From Allobosea psychrotolerans (GTDB lineage: Bacteria > Pseudomonadota > Alphaproteobacteria > Rhizobiales > Beijerinckiaceae): DNA of 64,000 nt. Shown here in pieces: positions 41,842 through 52,597 of this stretch (positions are counted from its first letter, which is position 1; each line of letters opens with the position of its first letter). Where the stretch lies: positions 1-64,000 of the forward strand of contig NZ_PQFZ01000026.1 of NCBI RefSeq assembly GCF_002917105.1, read 5' to 3'. The translations under genes and the position numbers were made by a program. The notes under the pieces are model-generated. The model was not told the DNA's origin. It made no database searches and saw only the letters and a program-made list of their open reading frames with translations.

Positions 41842-42699
41842 ATGAGCCTGATTCTCGACCGTCGCCTCACCCCTGCCCGCCCCGATCTCGCCGCCAGCCG
41901 CTTGCGGGGCCAGGTCGAGGCGCGCGCTTTCGTCGATCCTGAGCCGATGCGCGTCGTCGCCGCCTCTGCGCCTGTGCGCCGCGAGCCGCGCCCTGATGCG
42001 CCCCTCGATACGCAGGCGTTGTCGGGTGAGTTGGTCGACGTCTATGAGAGCCATGAAGGCTGGGCCTGGGTCCAGCTCGCCTCTGACGGCTATGTCGGCT
42101 ACGTGCCCGACGATGCGTTGCGATTGGATGCCCCCCTGCCGACGCACCGCGTCCAAGCGCTTCGGACCTTCGTCTATCCCGGCGCATCGATGAAATTGCC
42201 GCCGCTGGAGACCTTGTCGCTCGGCGCAGGCGTCACGGTCACGGGAGAGGCCGGCGATTTCCTCGTACTTGCCGATGGCGGGCATGTCTTCGCCGCCCAT
42301 CTCTCCGCCACCGACGCCTATGAAGCCGATTTTGTCGCCGTCGCCGAGCGCTTCCTGCATGTGCCCTATCTCTGGGGCGGCAAGACCAGCCTCGGGCTCG
42401 ATTGCTCAGGGCTGACGCAGCTCTCGCTGGCGGCGGCGGGCGTCGCTTCGCCGCGCGACTCCGACATGCTGGAGGCCTCGCTCGGCCAACCCGTCGCCTT
42501 CGACGACAGCCTTCAGGGCCTGCAACGCGGCGATCTCGTCTTCTGGAAGGGTCATGTCGGCATCCTGACCGACCCGGAGACGCTGCTGCACGCCACCGCC
42601 TATACGATGACGGTGATGCGCGAACCGCTGCGCACCGCCCGCGACCGTATCGAGGCCAAGAGCTTCGGCGCGATCACGAGCATCAGGCGAATGGGCTGA
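41842..42699 (+). CDS. SH3-domain NlpC/P60 peptidoglycan endopeptidase
   Basis: 285-aa protein with bacterial SH3-like domains (about residues 30-155; EPRPDAPLDTQALSGELVDVYES and GWAWVQLASDGYVGYVP in pieces) and a C-terminal NlpC/P60 cysteine peptidase domain. The catalytic Cys is near residue 187 in LDCSGLTQLSLAAAG, and the His near 236 in FWKGHVGILTDPETLLHA. No signal peptide is visible, so it may cleave recycled muropeptides (gamma-D-Glu-diaminopimelate) in the cytoplasm, which fits its aminopeptidase neighbour. It ends three bases from the convergent mutS. Confidence 0.9.
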   Translation: MSLILDRRLTPARPDLAASRLRGQVEARAFVDPEPMRVVAASAPVRREPRPDAPLDTQALSGELVDVYESHEGWAWVQLASDGYVGYVPDDALRLDAPLPTHRVQALRTFVYPGASMKLPPLETLSLGAGVTVTGEAGDFLVLADGGHVFAAHLSATDAYEADFVAVAERFLHVPYLWGGKTSLGLDCSGLTQLSLAAAGVASPRDSDMLEASLGQPVAFDDSLQGLQRGDLVFWKGHVGILTDPETLLHATAYTMTVMREPLRTARDRIEAKSFGAITSIRRMG

Positions 42700-42702
42700 G
42701 GC

Positions 42703-45438
42703 TCACCCCAGCCCCTTCAGCCGATACAATGCCTCCAGAGCCGCGCGTGGCGTCATTTCGTCGAGGTCGAGCTCGTTCAGCGCCTCGCGCAACGCATCGA
42801 CCGCAGCAATGGCTGCGACAGGCGCAGCCCGCCTGACCGGCGCGGCGAAGAGGGGCAGGTCGTCGACCAGCGAGGCGACCGGCTTCTCGCGCTCGGTCTT
42901 CTCCAGTTCACTGAGGATAGCGCGGGCCCGTTCGACCACGGCGAGCGGCAGGCCTGCGAGCTTGGCGACCTGGATGCCGTAGGAGCGGTCGGCCGCGCCT
43001 GCCACCACCTCGTGCAGGAAGATCACCTCTCCGTTCCATTCGGTGACGCGAACCGTCGCATTGGAGACGCGTTCCAGCCGGTCTCCGAGCGCGGTCAGCT
43101 CGTGATAATGCGTCGCGAACAGCGAGCGGCAGCGATTGACCTCGTGCAGATGCTCGATCGCCGCCCAGGCGATCGAGAGCCCGTCGAAGGTCGCGGTGCC
43201 GCGCCCGATCTCATCGAGGATGACGAGCGCACGCGGTCCGGCCTGGTTCAGGATCGCGGCGGTTTCGACCATCTCGACCATGAAGGTCGAGCGTCCGCGC
43301 GCCAGGTCGTCGGCCGCACCCACGCGTGAGAACAGCCGGTCGACGATGCCGAGATGGGCGCTGGCTGCGGGTACGAAGGAGCCCATCTGCGCCAGCACCG
43401 CGATCAACGCATTCTGGCGCAGGAAGGTCGACTTACCCGCCATGTTCGGGCCGGTGATCAGGCAGATGCGGCCACCATTGCTGCTCTCGCCCGGCGGCGA
43501 GAGTTCGCTGTCATTGGCGACGAAGGGCTTGCCGTCGCGCTTGAGCGCGGCTTCCACGACCGGGTGGCGTCCGCCTGTGATGATGAAGGCGGCGCTGTCG
43601 TCGATAACCGGACGGCTCCAGCCTTCGCGGCTGGCGAGTTCCGCGAGCCCGGCGAAGACGTCGATTTCGGCGAGCGCGGCGGCTGCAGCCTTGATCGGCT
43701 CGGCCTGAGCCAGCACTGCCTCGCACAAGGCCGCGAAGACGCCGAGTTCGAGCTTCAAGGCGCGATCGGCGGCGGAGGCGATCTTGGCCTCGAGCTCGCC
43801 AAGCTCGATCGAGGAGAAGCGCATCGCATCCGACATTGTCTGCCGGTGCACGAAGGTTGCCCGCCAGGGCTCCTTCAGGAAATCCTCGCCGACGGCCTGG
43901 GGGACCTCGACGAAGTAGCCGAGCATGGAGTTATGCTTGATCCGCAACGTCCGGCAGCCAGTCTCGGCGCTGTAGCGGGCTTGCAGTTGCGCGATGACCT
44001 TGCGGGAATCGACCTGCAACAGCCGCAATTCGTCGAGGGCGGCGTCGAAACCCTCGCGGACGAAGCGGCCGTCGCGGCGGTTGAGCGGCAGATCCTCGGC
44101 CAGCGTGTCGGTCAGCCGGGTCGGGAGGGCGGGATCGGTCGCGCCAAGCGCGCTGGCGGCGCTGGCGAGATCCTGCGGCAGCGTCCCCTGGCGGGCGAGC
44201 AAGGCTGCGATCTCGCGCGCGGCGGTGAGCCCTGCCCCGAGTGCAGCGAGGTCGCGCGGGCCGCCGCGGTCGAGCGAGAGGCGGGCGAGCGCGCGCGCCA
44301 CGTCGGGAACGCGGGCGAGGGCGCGCTGAAGATCCTCGCGCAGGGCGCTGTCGGCGACGAGTGCTGCGATGGCGTCGTGCCGATTGGCGATGGCGGCCGT
44401 ATCGGTCAGCGGCCCGGCTAGTCGTTCGGCGAGCAGGCGTGCGCCGCCCGGTGTCGCCGTCCGGTCGATGGTGGCGAGCAAGCTTCCCGTCCGCTCGCCC
44501 GACAGGGTCCGCGTTAATTCGAGATTGGTCCGCGTCGCGGCGTCGATCAGCATGGTGCCGGCGCCGGCATCGCGCACCGGCGGTGACAAGGGCGGTCGTG
44601 CGCCGAACTGCGTGCGCTCGACATAGGCGAGTGCGGCGCCCGCCGCCGCGATCTCGGCGCGTGTGAAGGCGCCGAAGGCGTCCAGCGTGGCGACGCCGAA
44701 GAACTCCTTGAGCCTGCGCTCGGCCGAGGCTGCGTCCAGCCCTTCGCGCGCCAGCGGCGTCACCGGCACATTGACTTCGTGCCAGAACGCCTTCATCGCG
44801 GGGTCGTCATAGATCGCGTCGGGGCAGACGATCTCGCGCGGCTCGAGGCGCGCGAATTCGATTGCGAGCCGCTCCTGCGGCGTCTCCATCACGCTGAAGC
44901 GCCCGGTCGAGATATCGATCGCCGCCAGCCCATAGAGCGCGCCGTCGTCGCTGAGCTTGCGGCGTGCGACCGCGACCAGCAGACTCGCGCGGCCGGGTTC
45001 GAGCAGGCGCTCCTCGGTGATGGTGCCGGGGGTGACGAGCCGCACCACGTCGCGCCGTACCACCGATTTGGGACCGCGTTTCTTGGCCTCGGCGGGATCC
45101 TCGACCTGCTCGCAGACGGCGACGCGATGGCCGGCCGCGATCAGCCTCTGCAGGTAGTCGTCGGCGCGCTCGACCGGGACGCCGCACATCGCGATGTCGT
45201 GGCCTTGATGCTTGCCGCGCTTGGTCAGCACGATGCCGAGCGTGCGCGAGGCGATCTCGGCGTCGCTGAAGAACAATTCGTAAAAATCGCCCATCCGGTA
45301 GAACAGCAGGCAGTCGGGATTGGCCGCTTTGATCTCGACATATTGCGCCATCATCGGCGTGACGCGCGCGGCATCGTCCCTCGGTGCGACGGCGCTGGGA
45401 GGATTCTGACCGGAAGGTGGAGGAAGAACGTCTTGCAT
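42703..45438 (-). CDS. mutS: DNA mismatch repair protein MutS
   Basis: 911-aa mismatch recognition ATPase. The N-terminal mismatch-binding motif is FYRMGDFYELFF. Connector, lever and clamp domains follow, and the ATPase has Walker A ITGPNMAGKSTFLRQNALI, Walker B ALVILDEIGRGTATFDGLSIAWA (in pieces) and LFATHYHELTAL. The dimerization helix is at the end (LDEMTPRAALEALYRLKGL). MQDVLPPPSGQ is selected as start; a start 21 codons upstream is in frame but lacks support. MutL is not nearby. Length is normal for Alphaproteobacteria. Confidence 0.97.
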   Translation of the reverse strand: MQDVLPPPSGQNPPSAVAPRDDAARVTPMMAQYVEIKAANPDCLLFYRMGDFYELFFSDAEIASRTLGIVLTKRGKHQGHDIAMCGVPVERADDYLQRLIAAGHRVAVCEQVEDPAEAKKRGPKSVVRRDVVRLVTPGTITEERLLEPGRASLLVAVARRKLSDDGALYGLAAIDISTGRFSVMETPQERLAIEFARLEPREIVCPDAIYDDPAMKAFWHEVNVPVTPLAREGLDAASAERRLKEFFGVATLDAFGAFTRAEIAAAGAALAYVERTQFGARPPLSPPVRDAGAGTMLIDAATRTNLELTRTLSGERTGSLLATIDRTATPGGARLLAERLAGPLTDTAAIANRHDAIAALVADSALREDLQRALARVPDVARALARLSLDRGGPRDLAALGAGLTAAREIAALLARQGTLPQDLASAASALGATDPALPTRLTDTLAEDLPLNRRDGRFVREGFDAALDELRLLQVDSRKVIAQLQARYSAETGCRTLRIKHNSMLGYFVEVPQAVGEDFLKEPWRATFVHRQTMSDAMRFSSIELGELEAKIASAADRALKLELGVFAALCEAVLAQAEPIKAAAAALAEIDVFAGLAELASREGWSRPVIDDSAAFIITGGRHPVVEAALKRDGKPFVANDSELSPPGESSNGGRICLITGPNMAGKSTFLRQNALIAVLAQMGSFVPAASAHLGIVDRLFSRVGAADDLARGRSTFMVEMVETAAILNQAGPRALVILDEIGRGTATFDGLSIAWAAIEHLHEVNRCRSLFATHYHELTALGDRLERVSNATVRVTEWNGEVIFLHEVVAGAADRSYGIQVAKLAGLPLAVVERARAILSELEKTEREKPVASLVDDLPLFAAPVRRAAPVAAIAAVDALREALNELDLDEMTPRAALEALYRLKGLG

Positions 45439-45634
45439 GGCGTGGCGAACGCTAACGATTTGACCCAGGCTTGGGAACCGCTGCGCCGATCTGGGCGTCA
45501 TTCGGGAGGATTTTGATGTGGACCCCTGCGGAATCCGGCCCTGAGCGTCGTAGGGTTTATGATTCGTTAGCCGCAGGCCGCGTAGGTTGCGGGAACGTAG
45601 CTTCCTCCCGCCTCTCTAGGTTGTCCGCGCCGAC

Positions 45635-47470
45635 ATGCTGTTCGAACTGCTCAGAGGACTGGCCTATCTTCTCATCGCGGCGGTGCTGGTGCCTTTGGCG
45701 ACGCAGCGACTGGGCGAATCGCACAGGCTCCGGCAGGTCGTCATCGGTGCGATTCTGGCGGCTGGCGGCTGCGCCAGCATGCTGGATCCCATCGTCGTCC
45801 AGCCGGGGATTCTGCTCGATTTCCGCAACCTGGTCGCGGTCCTGTCGGGAGTGCTAGGCGGCCCGATCGCCTCGGCCGTCACGACGACGATCCTCATCAT
45901 CGTGCGGCTCTATTTGGGGGGAGAGGGTGCCGTGCCGGGCTGCGTCGGCATCCTGCTCTGCGCGGCGATCGGTGTCTTCTACGGCTTTCGGCTGCGCAAG
46001 GTCGATCGCGCCGTCAGGGTTCCCGGCCTGGTCGGGCTTGGCCTCGTGGCGGCCTGGATGCCGCTCCTGATCATCGTCGGATCGGTGACGTTCCCGCGCG
46101 CCTGGTTCTTGATGGAGACGATTTCAGGCCCGGCCCCGACTGTCGTCAACGTGTTGGCCGCAGGGCTCGTCGGCTACATCATCAACAGCGACAGGCAGCG
46201 CGTCGAAGCTCTTCGCCTGCTCGAGGCCTGCACCGCCAACATGCCCGGCGTCCTCTACCAGAAGATCATGCGGCCGGACGGCTCGATCCATCACAAGCTG
46301 GCCAATGCGAACATCGAAAAGCTACTCGCGGTCACGCGCGAAGAGGTCGAGCGCGATCCCGATAGCTGGCTGCGCTGGATGGCGCCCGAGGATCGCGCGT
46401 TTCTGCAAAAGGCCAATGCGCAGGCCGCCGCCGAGCGAACGCTCAAGCCCTGGCGCTTCGAGGCGCGCCACATCCGGGATGACGGTTCGACGATCTGGCT
46501 GCGGACCGACGCGGCCTGCCGCCGCCTGTCGGATGGCTCGATCTGCTGGGACGGCATCATGACGGACGTCACCGCCGAGCGCACGCTGGAGCAGCGCCAG
46601 CGCGAGCTTGAGGACCAGCGCAAGGCTGCTGTTGACCAGCTTGCGGCGCAGCTTGAGGTGACGGTTGGACAGGCGCTCCGCGAGGTTGCGTCGTCGGTGC
46701 GCAGCATGCATGAGGCCGCCAGCGAAATGGCGAGCAGCGCCAACAAGACGGCGCAGCGCGCGGCCGACGTCACGCAGCAGGCCGAGGGCGCCTCGCAGCG
46801 CGTCGGCAGCGTTGCCGTCGCTGCCGAGGAGATCGAGGCCTCGATCCGCGAGCTGACGCGCCAGACCGCCCATGCAGACCAGACCGCGCGTGATGCGGCG
46901 AGCTATGTGCGCTCGACGCGCCGCGACGTCGCCGGCCTCGCCGAGGCGGCCGACAAGGTCAGCGCGGTGCTCGATTTCATCGAGGACATCGCCTCCCGCA
47001 CCAATCTGCTCGCTCTGAACGCGACCATCGAGGCGGCACGCGCAGGCGCGGCCGGGCGCGGCTTTGCGGTCGTTGCCGCCGAGGTCAAGAACCTGGCCGA
47101 GCAGACCCAGAAGGCGACACGCGACATCGCCGAGACGCTGCAGGAGATTCGCGGCGCGGCCGCCACGGCGTCGGATGCCGTCGCGCATATCGAGGGCACA
47201 ATGACCTCGATCGAGCAGACCTCCGGTATCCTGGCCGAGGTCGTCAGCCGTCAGGCCGACATAGCCTCGAACATCGCCGCCGACGCGCAGGCCGTCGCCG
47301 GCAGCACCAGCGTCGTCACCGCCAGCGTCGGCACGGTTGGCGATGAGGCGCGGGTGACCGGGGACGCTGCCGTGCGCGTCGTTGACGCAGCCCGCAAGGT
47401 CGATGAACAGACCGTCGCGCTCGATCATTATGTCGGGGACTTCGTCAAGAGCCTCCGCGGCAGGCTCTGA
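45635..47470 (+). CDS. chemoreceptor with LytS-type 5TM sensor and PAS domain
   Basis: 611-aa methyl-accepting chemotaxis protein with an unusual input end. Residues 1-185 form five to six membrane helices with the 5TMR-LYT signature (DFRNLVAVLSGVLGGPIASA, then TTILIIVRLYLGGEGAVPGC) known from LytS/YehU histidine kinases. Residues about 195-325 are a PAS domain (PGVLYQKIMRPDGSIHHKLAN, HIRDDGSTIWLRTD). Residues about 340-611 form the signalling coiled coil with the conserved tip DIASRTNLLALNATIEAARAG and GRGFAVVAAEVKNLAEQTQKAT (in pieces). No HAMP domain is evident, and no C-terminal CheR-docking pentapeptide is seen. The ligand is unknown. No che genes nearby. Confidence 0.88.
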   Translation: MLFELLRGLAYLLIAAVLVPLATQRLGESHRLRQVVIGAILAAGGCASMLDPIVVQPGILLDFRNLVAVLSGVLGGPIASAVTTTILIIVRLYLGGEGAVPGCVGILLCAAIGVFYGFRLRKVDRAVRVPGLVGLGLVAAWMPLLIIVGSVTFPRAWFLMETISGPAPTVVNVLAAGLVGYIINSDRQRVEALRLLEACTANMPGVLYQKIMRPDGSIHHKLANANIEKLLAVTREEVERDPDSWLRWMAPEDRAFLQKANAQAAAERTLKPWRFEARHIRDDGSTIWLRTDAACRRLSDGSICWDGIMTDVTAERTLEQRQRELEDQRKAAVDQLAAQLEVTVGQALREVASSVRSMHEAASEMASSANKTAQRAADVTQQAEGASQRVGSVAVAAEEIEASIRELTRQTAHADQTARDAASYVRSTRRDVAGLAEAADKVSAVLDFIEDIASRTNLLALNATIEAARAGAAGRGFAVVAAEVKNLAEQTQKATRDIAETLQEIRGAAATASDAVAHIEGTMTSIEQTSGILAEVVSRQADIASNIAADAQAVAGSTSVVTASVGTVGDEARVTGDAAVRVVDAARKVDEQTVALDHYVGDFVKSLRGRL

Positions 47471-47605
47471 CGGCGCCGCACGCCTCGCCGCGCGATTTTC
47501 GCCTTGCCGGCATGAGCGTTGATCGTTGCGCGTATCTTGTGGCCAGGCGGGGGCTTGCCTATGGTCCGCCTCCTTCAGGAAACGCTCACAAAAAAGAACA
47601 CGTTC

Positions 47606-49891
<2,286 letters not shown>

Positions 49892-49905
49892 GCCGGTACC
49901 GCGAC

Positions 49906-49991
49906 GTCATTGCGAGCGGAGCAAAGCAATCCAGTGTCGTAGCGCGCTACGGCCCCTGGATTGCTTCGTCGCTAGCGCTTCTCGCAATGAC
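49906..49991. repeat. 86-bp palindromic repeat (GTCATTGCGAG type)
   Basis: GTCATTGCGAG (49906-49916) and CTCGCAATGAC (49981-49991) are perfect inverted ends. Inside, AAGCAATCCAG pairs with CTGGATTGCTT, and a central GTAGCGCGCTAC is itself a palindrome. The ends match a widely dispersed bacterial repeat with the motif GTCATTGCGAGCG...AAGCAATCC. It sits between the convergent maeB and a small basic protein gene and would form a long cruciform or RNA hairpin. Confidence 0.85.
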
Positions 49992-50003
49992 AGCCTTTAA
50001 GTC

Positions 50004-50306
50004 TCAGGATGCGTTCTTCCTGCGCGTCTCGGCGGCCTTCTTCGCGGCAGCGGAGCGTTCCGCTGCAGGCCGTGAGGCGGAAGCTTGTCTGCCGATCGTC
50101 CCGCCTCTTTTGGCCGAGACCTTGGTGTCGGGCACGCCCCGACCTGAGCCGGACTTGTTGCCGCCGCCGCTCTCCGTGTTGACGGTCGCCCAGGCGCGCG
50201 CCTGGGCCTCGTCATGCGGGACGCCGCGCTCCTCGTAACTCTCCGCGATATGCTCGGCTTTGCGCTTCTGCCTGTCGGTATAGGCGGATTTGTCGCCGCG
50301 TGGCAT
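50004..50306 (-). CDS. small basic Lys/Arg/Ala-rich protein
   Basis: 100-aa hydrophilic protein of unknown function. The start PRGDKSAYTDRQKRKAEHIAESYEERGV (in pieces) is followed by PHDEAQARAWATVNTESGGG, a segment resembling small proteins sometimes labelled 'plasmid stabilisation' in Alphaproteobacteria, then a Gly/Ser linker and a basic Ala-rich tail (RPAAERSAAAKKAAETRRKN), which suggests nucleic-acid binding. The MPRGDKSAY start has GAGGTGG eight bases upstream; the longer frame is non-coding in character. Single gene, convergent with the repeat region after maeB. Confidence 0.75.
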   Translation of the reverse strand: MPRGDKSAYTDRQKRKAEHIAESYEERGVPHDEAQARAWATVNTESGGGNKSGSGRGVPDTKVSAKRGGTIGRQASASRPAAERSAAAKKAAETRRKNAS

Positions 50307-50388
50307 GGCATGCCCACCTCGCTCTTCGCCTAGCGCGGAAACGTCAGGCGGGCAGTGCGGTTCCCCGTGAGGTCGGGCCTCGGTATTC

Positions 50389-50595
50389 TCAGTGGGGCTC
50401 GACGGCGGCGTCGAAGCAGGCCTGGAGCATCTCGCGGCAGGCCGCGAGTTGGGCGCGCGCCGAAGCGAGCGCGACATGGGGCGCGATATCGGCGAGGTCG
50501 CGCAAGGCGACATCGACCGCCGTGATCAAGTCGATGTCGGGAAGGGCCTCGCTGGCATCGGCAAGCGGGAGGCGGAACTGCAGGACTTGACCCAT
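50389..50595 (-). CDS. hypothetical protein, 68 aa
   Basis: Small acidic, mostly helical protein: MGQVLQFRLPLADASEALP followed by DIDLITAVDVALRDLADIAPH and a C-terminal helix ending in MLQACFDAAVEPH. I do not recognise a family. Support for coding is the very strong G/C third-position bias over the whole frame, equal to neighbouring real genes. There is no clear RBS. The longer frame to 50673 loses that bias before the chosen ATG. Lies 83 bp upstream of the small basic protein gene. Confidence 0.6.
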   Translation of the reverse strand: MGQVLQFRLPLADASEALPDIDLITAVDVALRDLADIAPHVALASARAQLAACREMLQACFDAAVEPH

Positions 50596-50657
50596 GAGCA
50601 ACTGACGGCTTGAGCGAATCGGGCCATCAGAATCGTCTGGGAACGTCAAAAAACCCG

Positions 50658-50903
50658 TTAACGATAATCGCAATTATGCCGGGCCGGTCGCGAGCACGGC
50701 AAAAAGGCCTCCAACCGCAGGACGATCTTGGTGAAGTTGCCGGTCGCGTTGTCGGCCTTCAGTACGCGGAACTCGGAGCCGGTCGCAGGTGAGAAATCCT
50801 GGATGTGCCCCGTCGGCGCCTGGTGGCGCAGGGCATCGACGGTGAAGCTGACAGGCTGGCCCAGCTTAGAGGGTGAGTTCGGAGGCGGGCGGGTCGTTGC
50901 CAT
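50658..50903 (-). CDS. hypothetical protein, 81 aa
   Basis: Unrecognised 81-aa protein. Third codon positions are strongly G/C up to about residue 72 (LRLEAFLPCS), after which codons become AT-rich (the final HNCDYR), so the true end of the conserved part may be near there. The segment PVSFTVDALRHQAPTGHIQDF reads like one small beta-rich domain. No RBS or signal peptide is evident, and an ATG at 50924 is an alternative start. Isolated from operon context. Confidence 0.5.
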   Translation of the reverse strand: MATTRPPPNSPSKLGQPVSFTVDALRHQAPTGHIQDFSPATGSEFRVLKADNATGNFTKIVLRLEAFLPCSRPARHNCDYR

Positions 50904-51013
50904 GAAAATTACATGGTATGCCAACTACCCGCATGCATATGAAACTATGAGGCGCACCCTGCAAAAGCCGGAAAGCGCGTCGGCATCTTGCGGGGCGGGA
51001 CCCGGCAGCCGGT

Positions 51014-52597
51014 TCAGTTCTTCTCGATGTTCCAGAACAGCATCACGGGTGCGTTCAGCACGCCCGTGACATTGCTGCGCCGGGCATAGGGCTGGTCGAA
51101 TTGGCCGAGCACCCGATAGGGCTGCACCTCGGCCAGCCGGCGATGCAGGATTTCGATCGCGAGCTTGCGGCTGGCGTCGTCGGGTGCATCGACGACTGCG
51201 CCGCGCAAGCGCTCGGCTTCCGCATCGCAAGGCCAGCCCGCCCAGGCCTTCTCGCAGGCCATGTTGGTGCCGATATTAGTCATCGGCGACTGCATGGTGG
51301 CTCCCGAGGCATAGGTCACGAACAGGTTCCAGCCGCCTTGCTCGGGCGCGCCGCGGTTCTGCTGTCGCGTCGTCACGGTGCCCCAGTCGGAGAACTGCAC
51401 ATCGACATTGAAGCCTACCTTCTTCAGCGAATCGGCTGCGACCTCGGCCATCCGACCGATCGGGGCGATGTCGTAGCTCGAGCTCAGCACCAGCTTCTCG
51501 CCCTTGTAGCCGCTCTCGGCCAACAGGCGGCGCGCCGTCTCGAGATCCGGCTTGCTGAAGGCTTCCGCGCCGGCTTCCGTGCCGTTGGGGCTGCCGCAGA
51601 TGAAATAGGAATTGCAGCGCCGCCACCACTGCTCGTCCCCGAAACCGCCAGCGAGGAAGTCTGCCTGGTCGGTGGCATAGGCCAGTGCCAGGCGGGCCTT
51701 GGGATTATTGAAGGGCGGATACAGATGGTTCGGCCGCAGCATCACCTGGTTGGCCAGGCTCGAATAGCGATCGACCTTGATGTCGCCGCTTCTGGCGATC
51801 ACCGGGATCAGGTCCTGGCTCGGCTGCTCCCAGATATCGATCTCGCCGGTCTGCAAGGCGGCGGCGGCCGTCGCGGGATCGGGCATGATCAGCCACTCGA
51901 CCCTGTCGAGCTTGACGACGCGCCCGCCCGCCAGCCCGTCAGCTGGTTCGGCGCGCGGCACATAATCGGGGTTGCGGTCGTAGACGACCTTGGCGCCGCT
52001 GCGCCATTCGGCACGGTTGAACCGGAAAGGCCCGCTGCCGATCGCCTCGGTCACCGGCTTCATCGGGTCGGTGACGGCGTCGCTCTCACGCATGATCACC
52101 GGGATCTGGCCAACGGCCGAGCCCAGCGCGAAGGGCACCAGTGCCATCGGCCGCTTCAGTTTCAATGTGAAGGTCTTGTCGTCGACGACCTCCGTCGCAT
52201 CGGTGTATTCGCCGAGCTTGCCGCCGATCGTATCGCGGACCATCCAGCGCTTCAGCGAGGCGATGACGTCGCGCGTGGTGACAGGTTGCCCATCATGGAA
52301 TTTCAGGCCGGGCCGTAATGTGAAGGTCCAGGCGAGGCCGTCCGCCGAGGTCGAGAAGCTTTCGACCATCTGCGGTTTCGGATTGAGCTTGGCGTCCCAG
52401 GCGAACAGCGTCTCGTAGATCATCAGACCGTGCATGCGGGTGATGACGATCGAGGCCGCGACCGGGTCGAGCGTCTTGAGATCGGCATGCGGCGCGACGC
52501 GCAAGGTCCGGGCAGGCACCGGCTGGGCCTGCGCCGGGATCGGCAGCGCAAGCGCAGCGACGAAGGAAAGGGCGGCAAGACGCGAGAGGATCATCAT
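51014..52597 (-). CDS. peptide-type ABC transporter substrate-binding protein
   Basis: 527-aa family 5 extracellular binding protein (DppA/OppA-like). Signal peptide 1-24 (MMILSRLAALSFVAALALPIPAQAQ). Core: RTLRVAPHADLKTLDPVAASIV, LKFHDGQPVTTRDVIASLKRW, GSGPFRFNRAEWRSG, and the lobe-2 segments NPKARLALAYATDQADFL and SGYKGEKLVLSSS. RBS AAGGAG. Its ATG overlaps the stop of the upstream D-aminopeptidase-like gene (ATGA), so the two form an operon. No permease or ATPase gene is adjacent, so it must use a transporter encoded elsewhere. Peptide ligand inferred from the neighbour. Confidence 0.92.
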   Translation of the reverse strand: MMILSRLAALSFVAALALPIPAQAQPVPARTLRVAPHADLKTLDPVAASIVITRMHGLMIYETLFAWDAKLNPKPQMVESFSTSADGLAWTFTLRPGLKFHDGQPVTTRDVIASLKRWMVRDTIGGKLGEYTDATEVVDDKTFTLKLKRPMALVPFALGSAVGQIPVIMRESDAVTDPMKPVTEAIGSGPFRFNRAEWRSGAKVVYDRNPDYVPRAEPADGLAGGRVVKLDRVEWLIMPDPATAAAALQTGEIDIWEQPSQDLIPVIARSGDIKVDRYSSLANQVMLRPNHLYPPFNNPKARLALAYATDQADFLAGGFGDEQWWRRCNSYFICGSPNGTEAGAEAFSKPDLETARRLLAESGYKGEKLVLSSSYDIAPIGRMAEVAADSLKKVGFNVDVQFSDWGTVTTRQQNRGAPEQGGWNLFVTYASGATMQSPMTNIGTNMACEKAWAGWPCDAEAERLRGAVVDAPDDASRKLAIEILHRRLAEVQPYRVLGQFDQPYARRSNVTGVLNAPVMLFWNIEKN

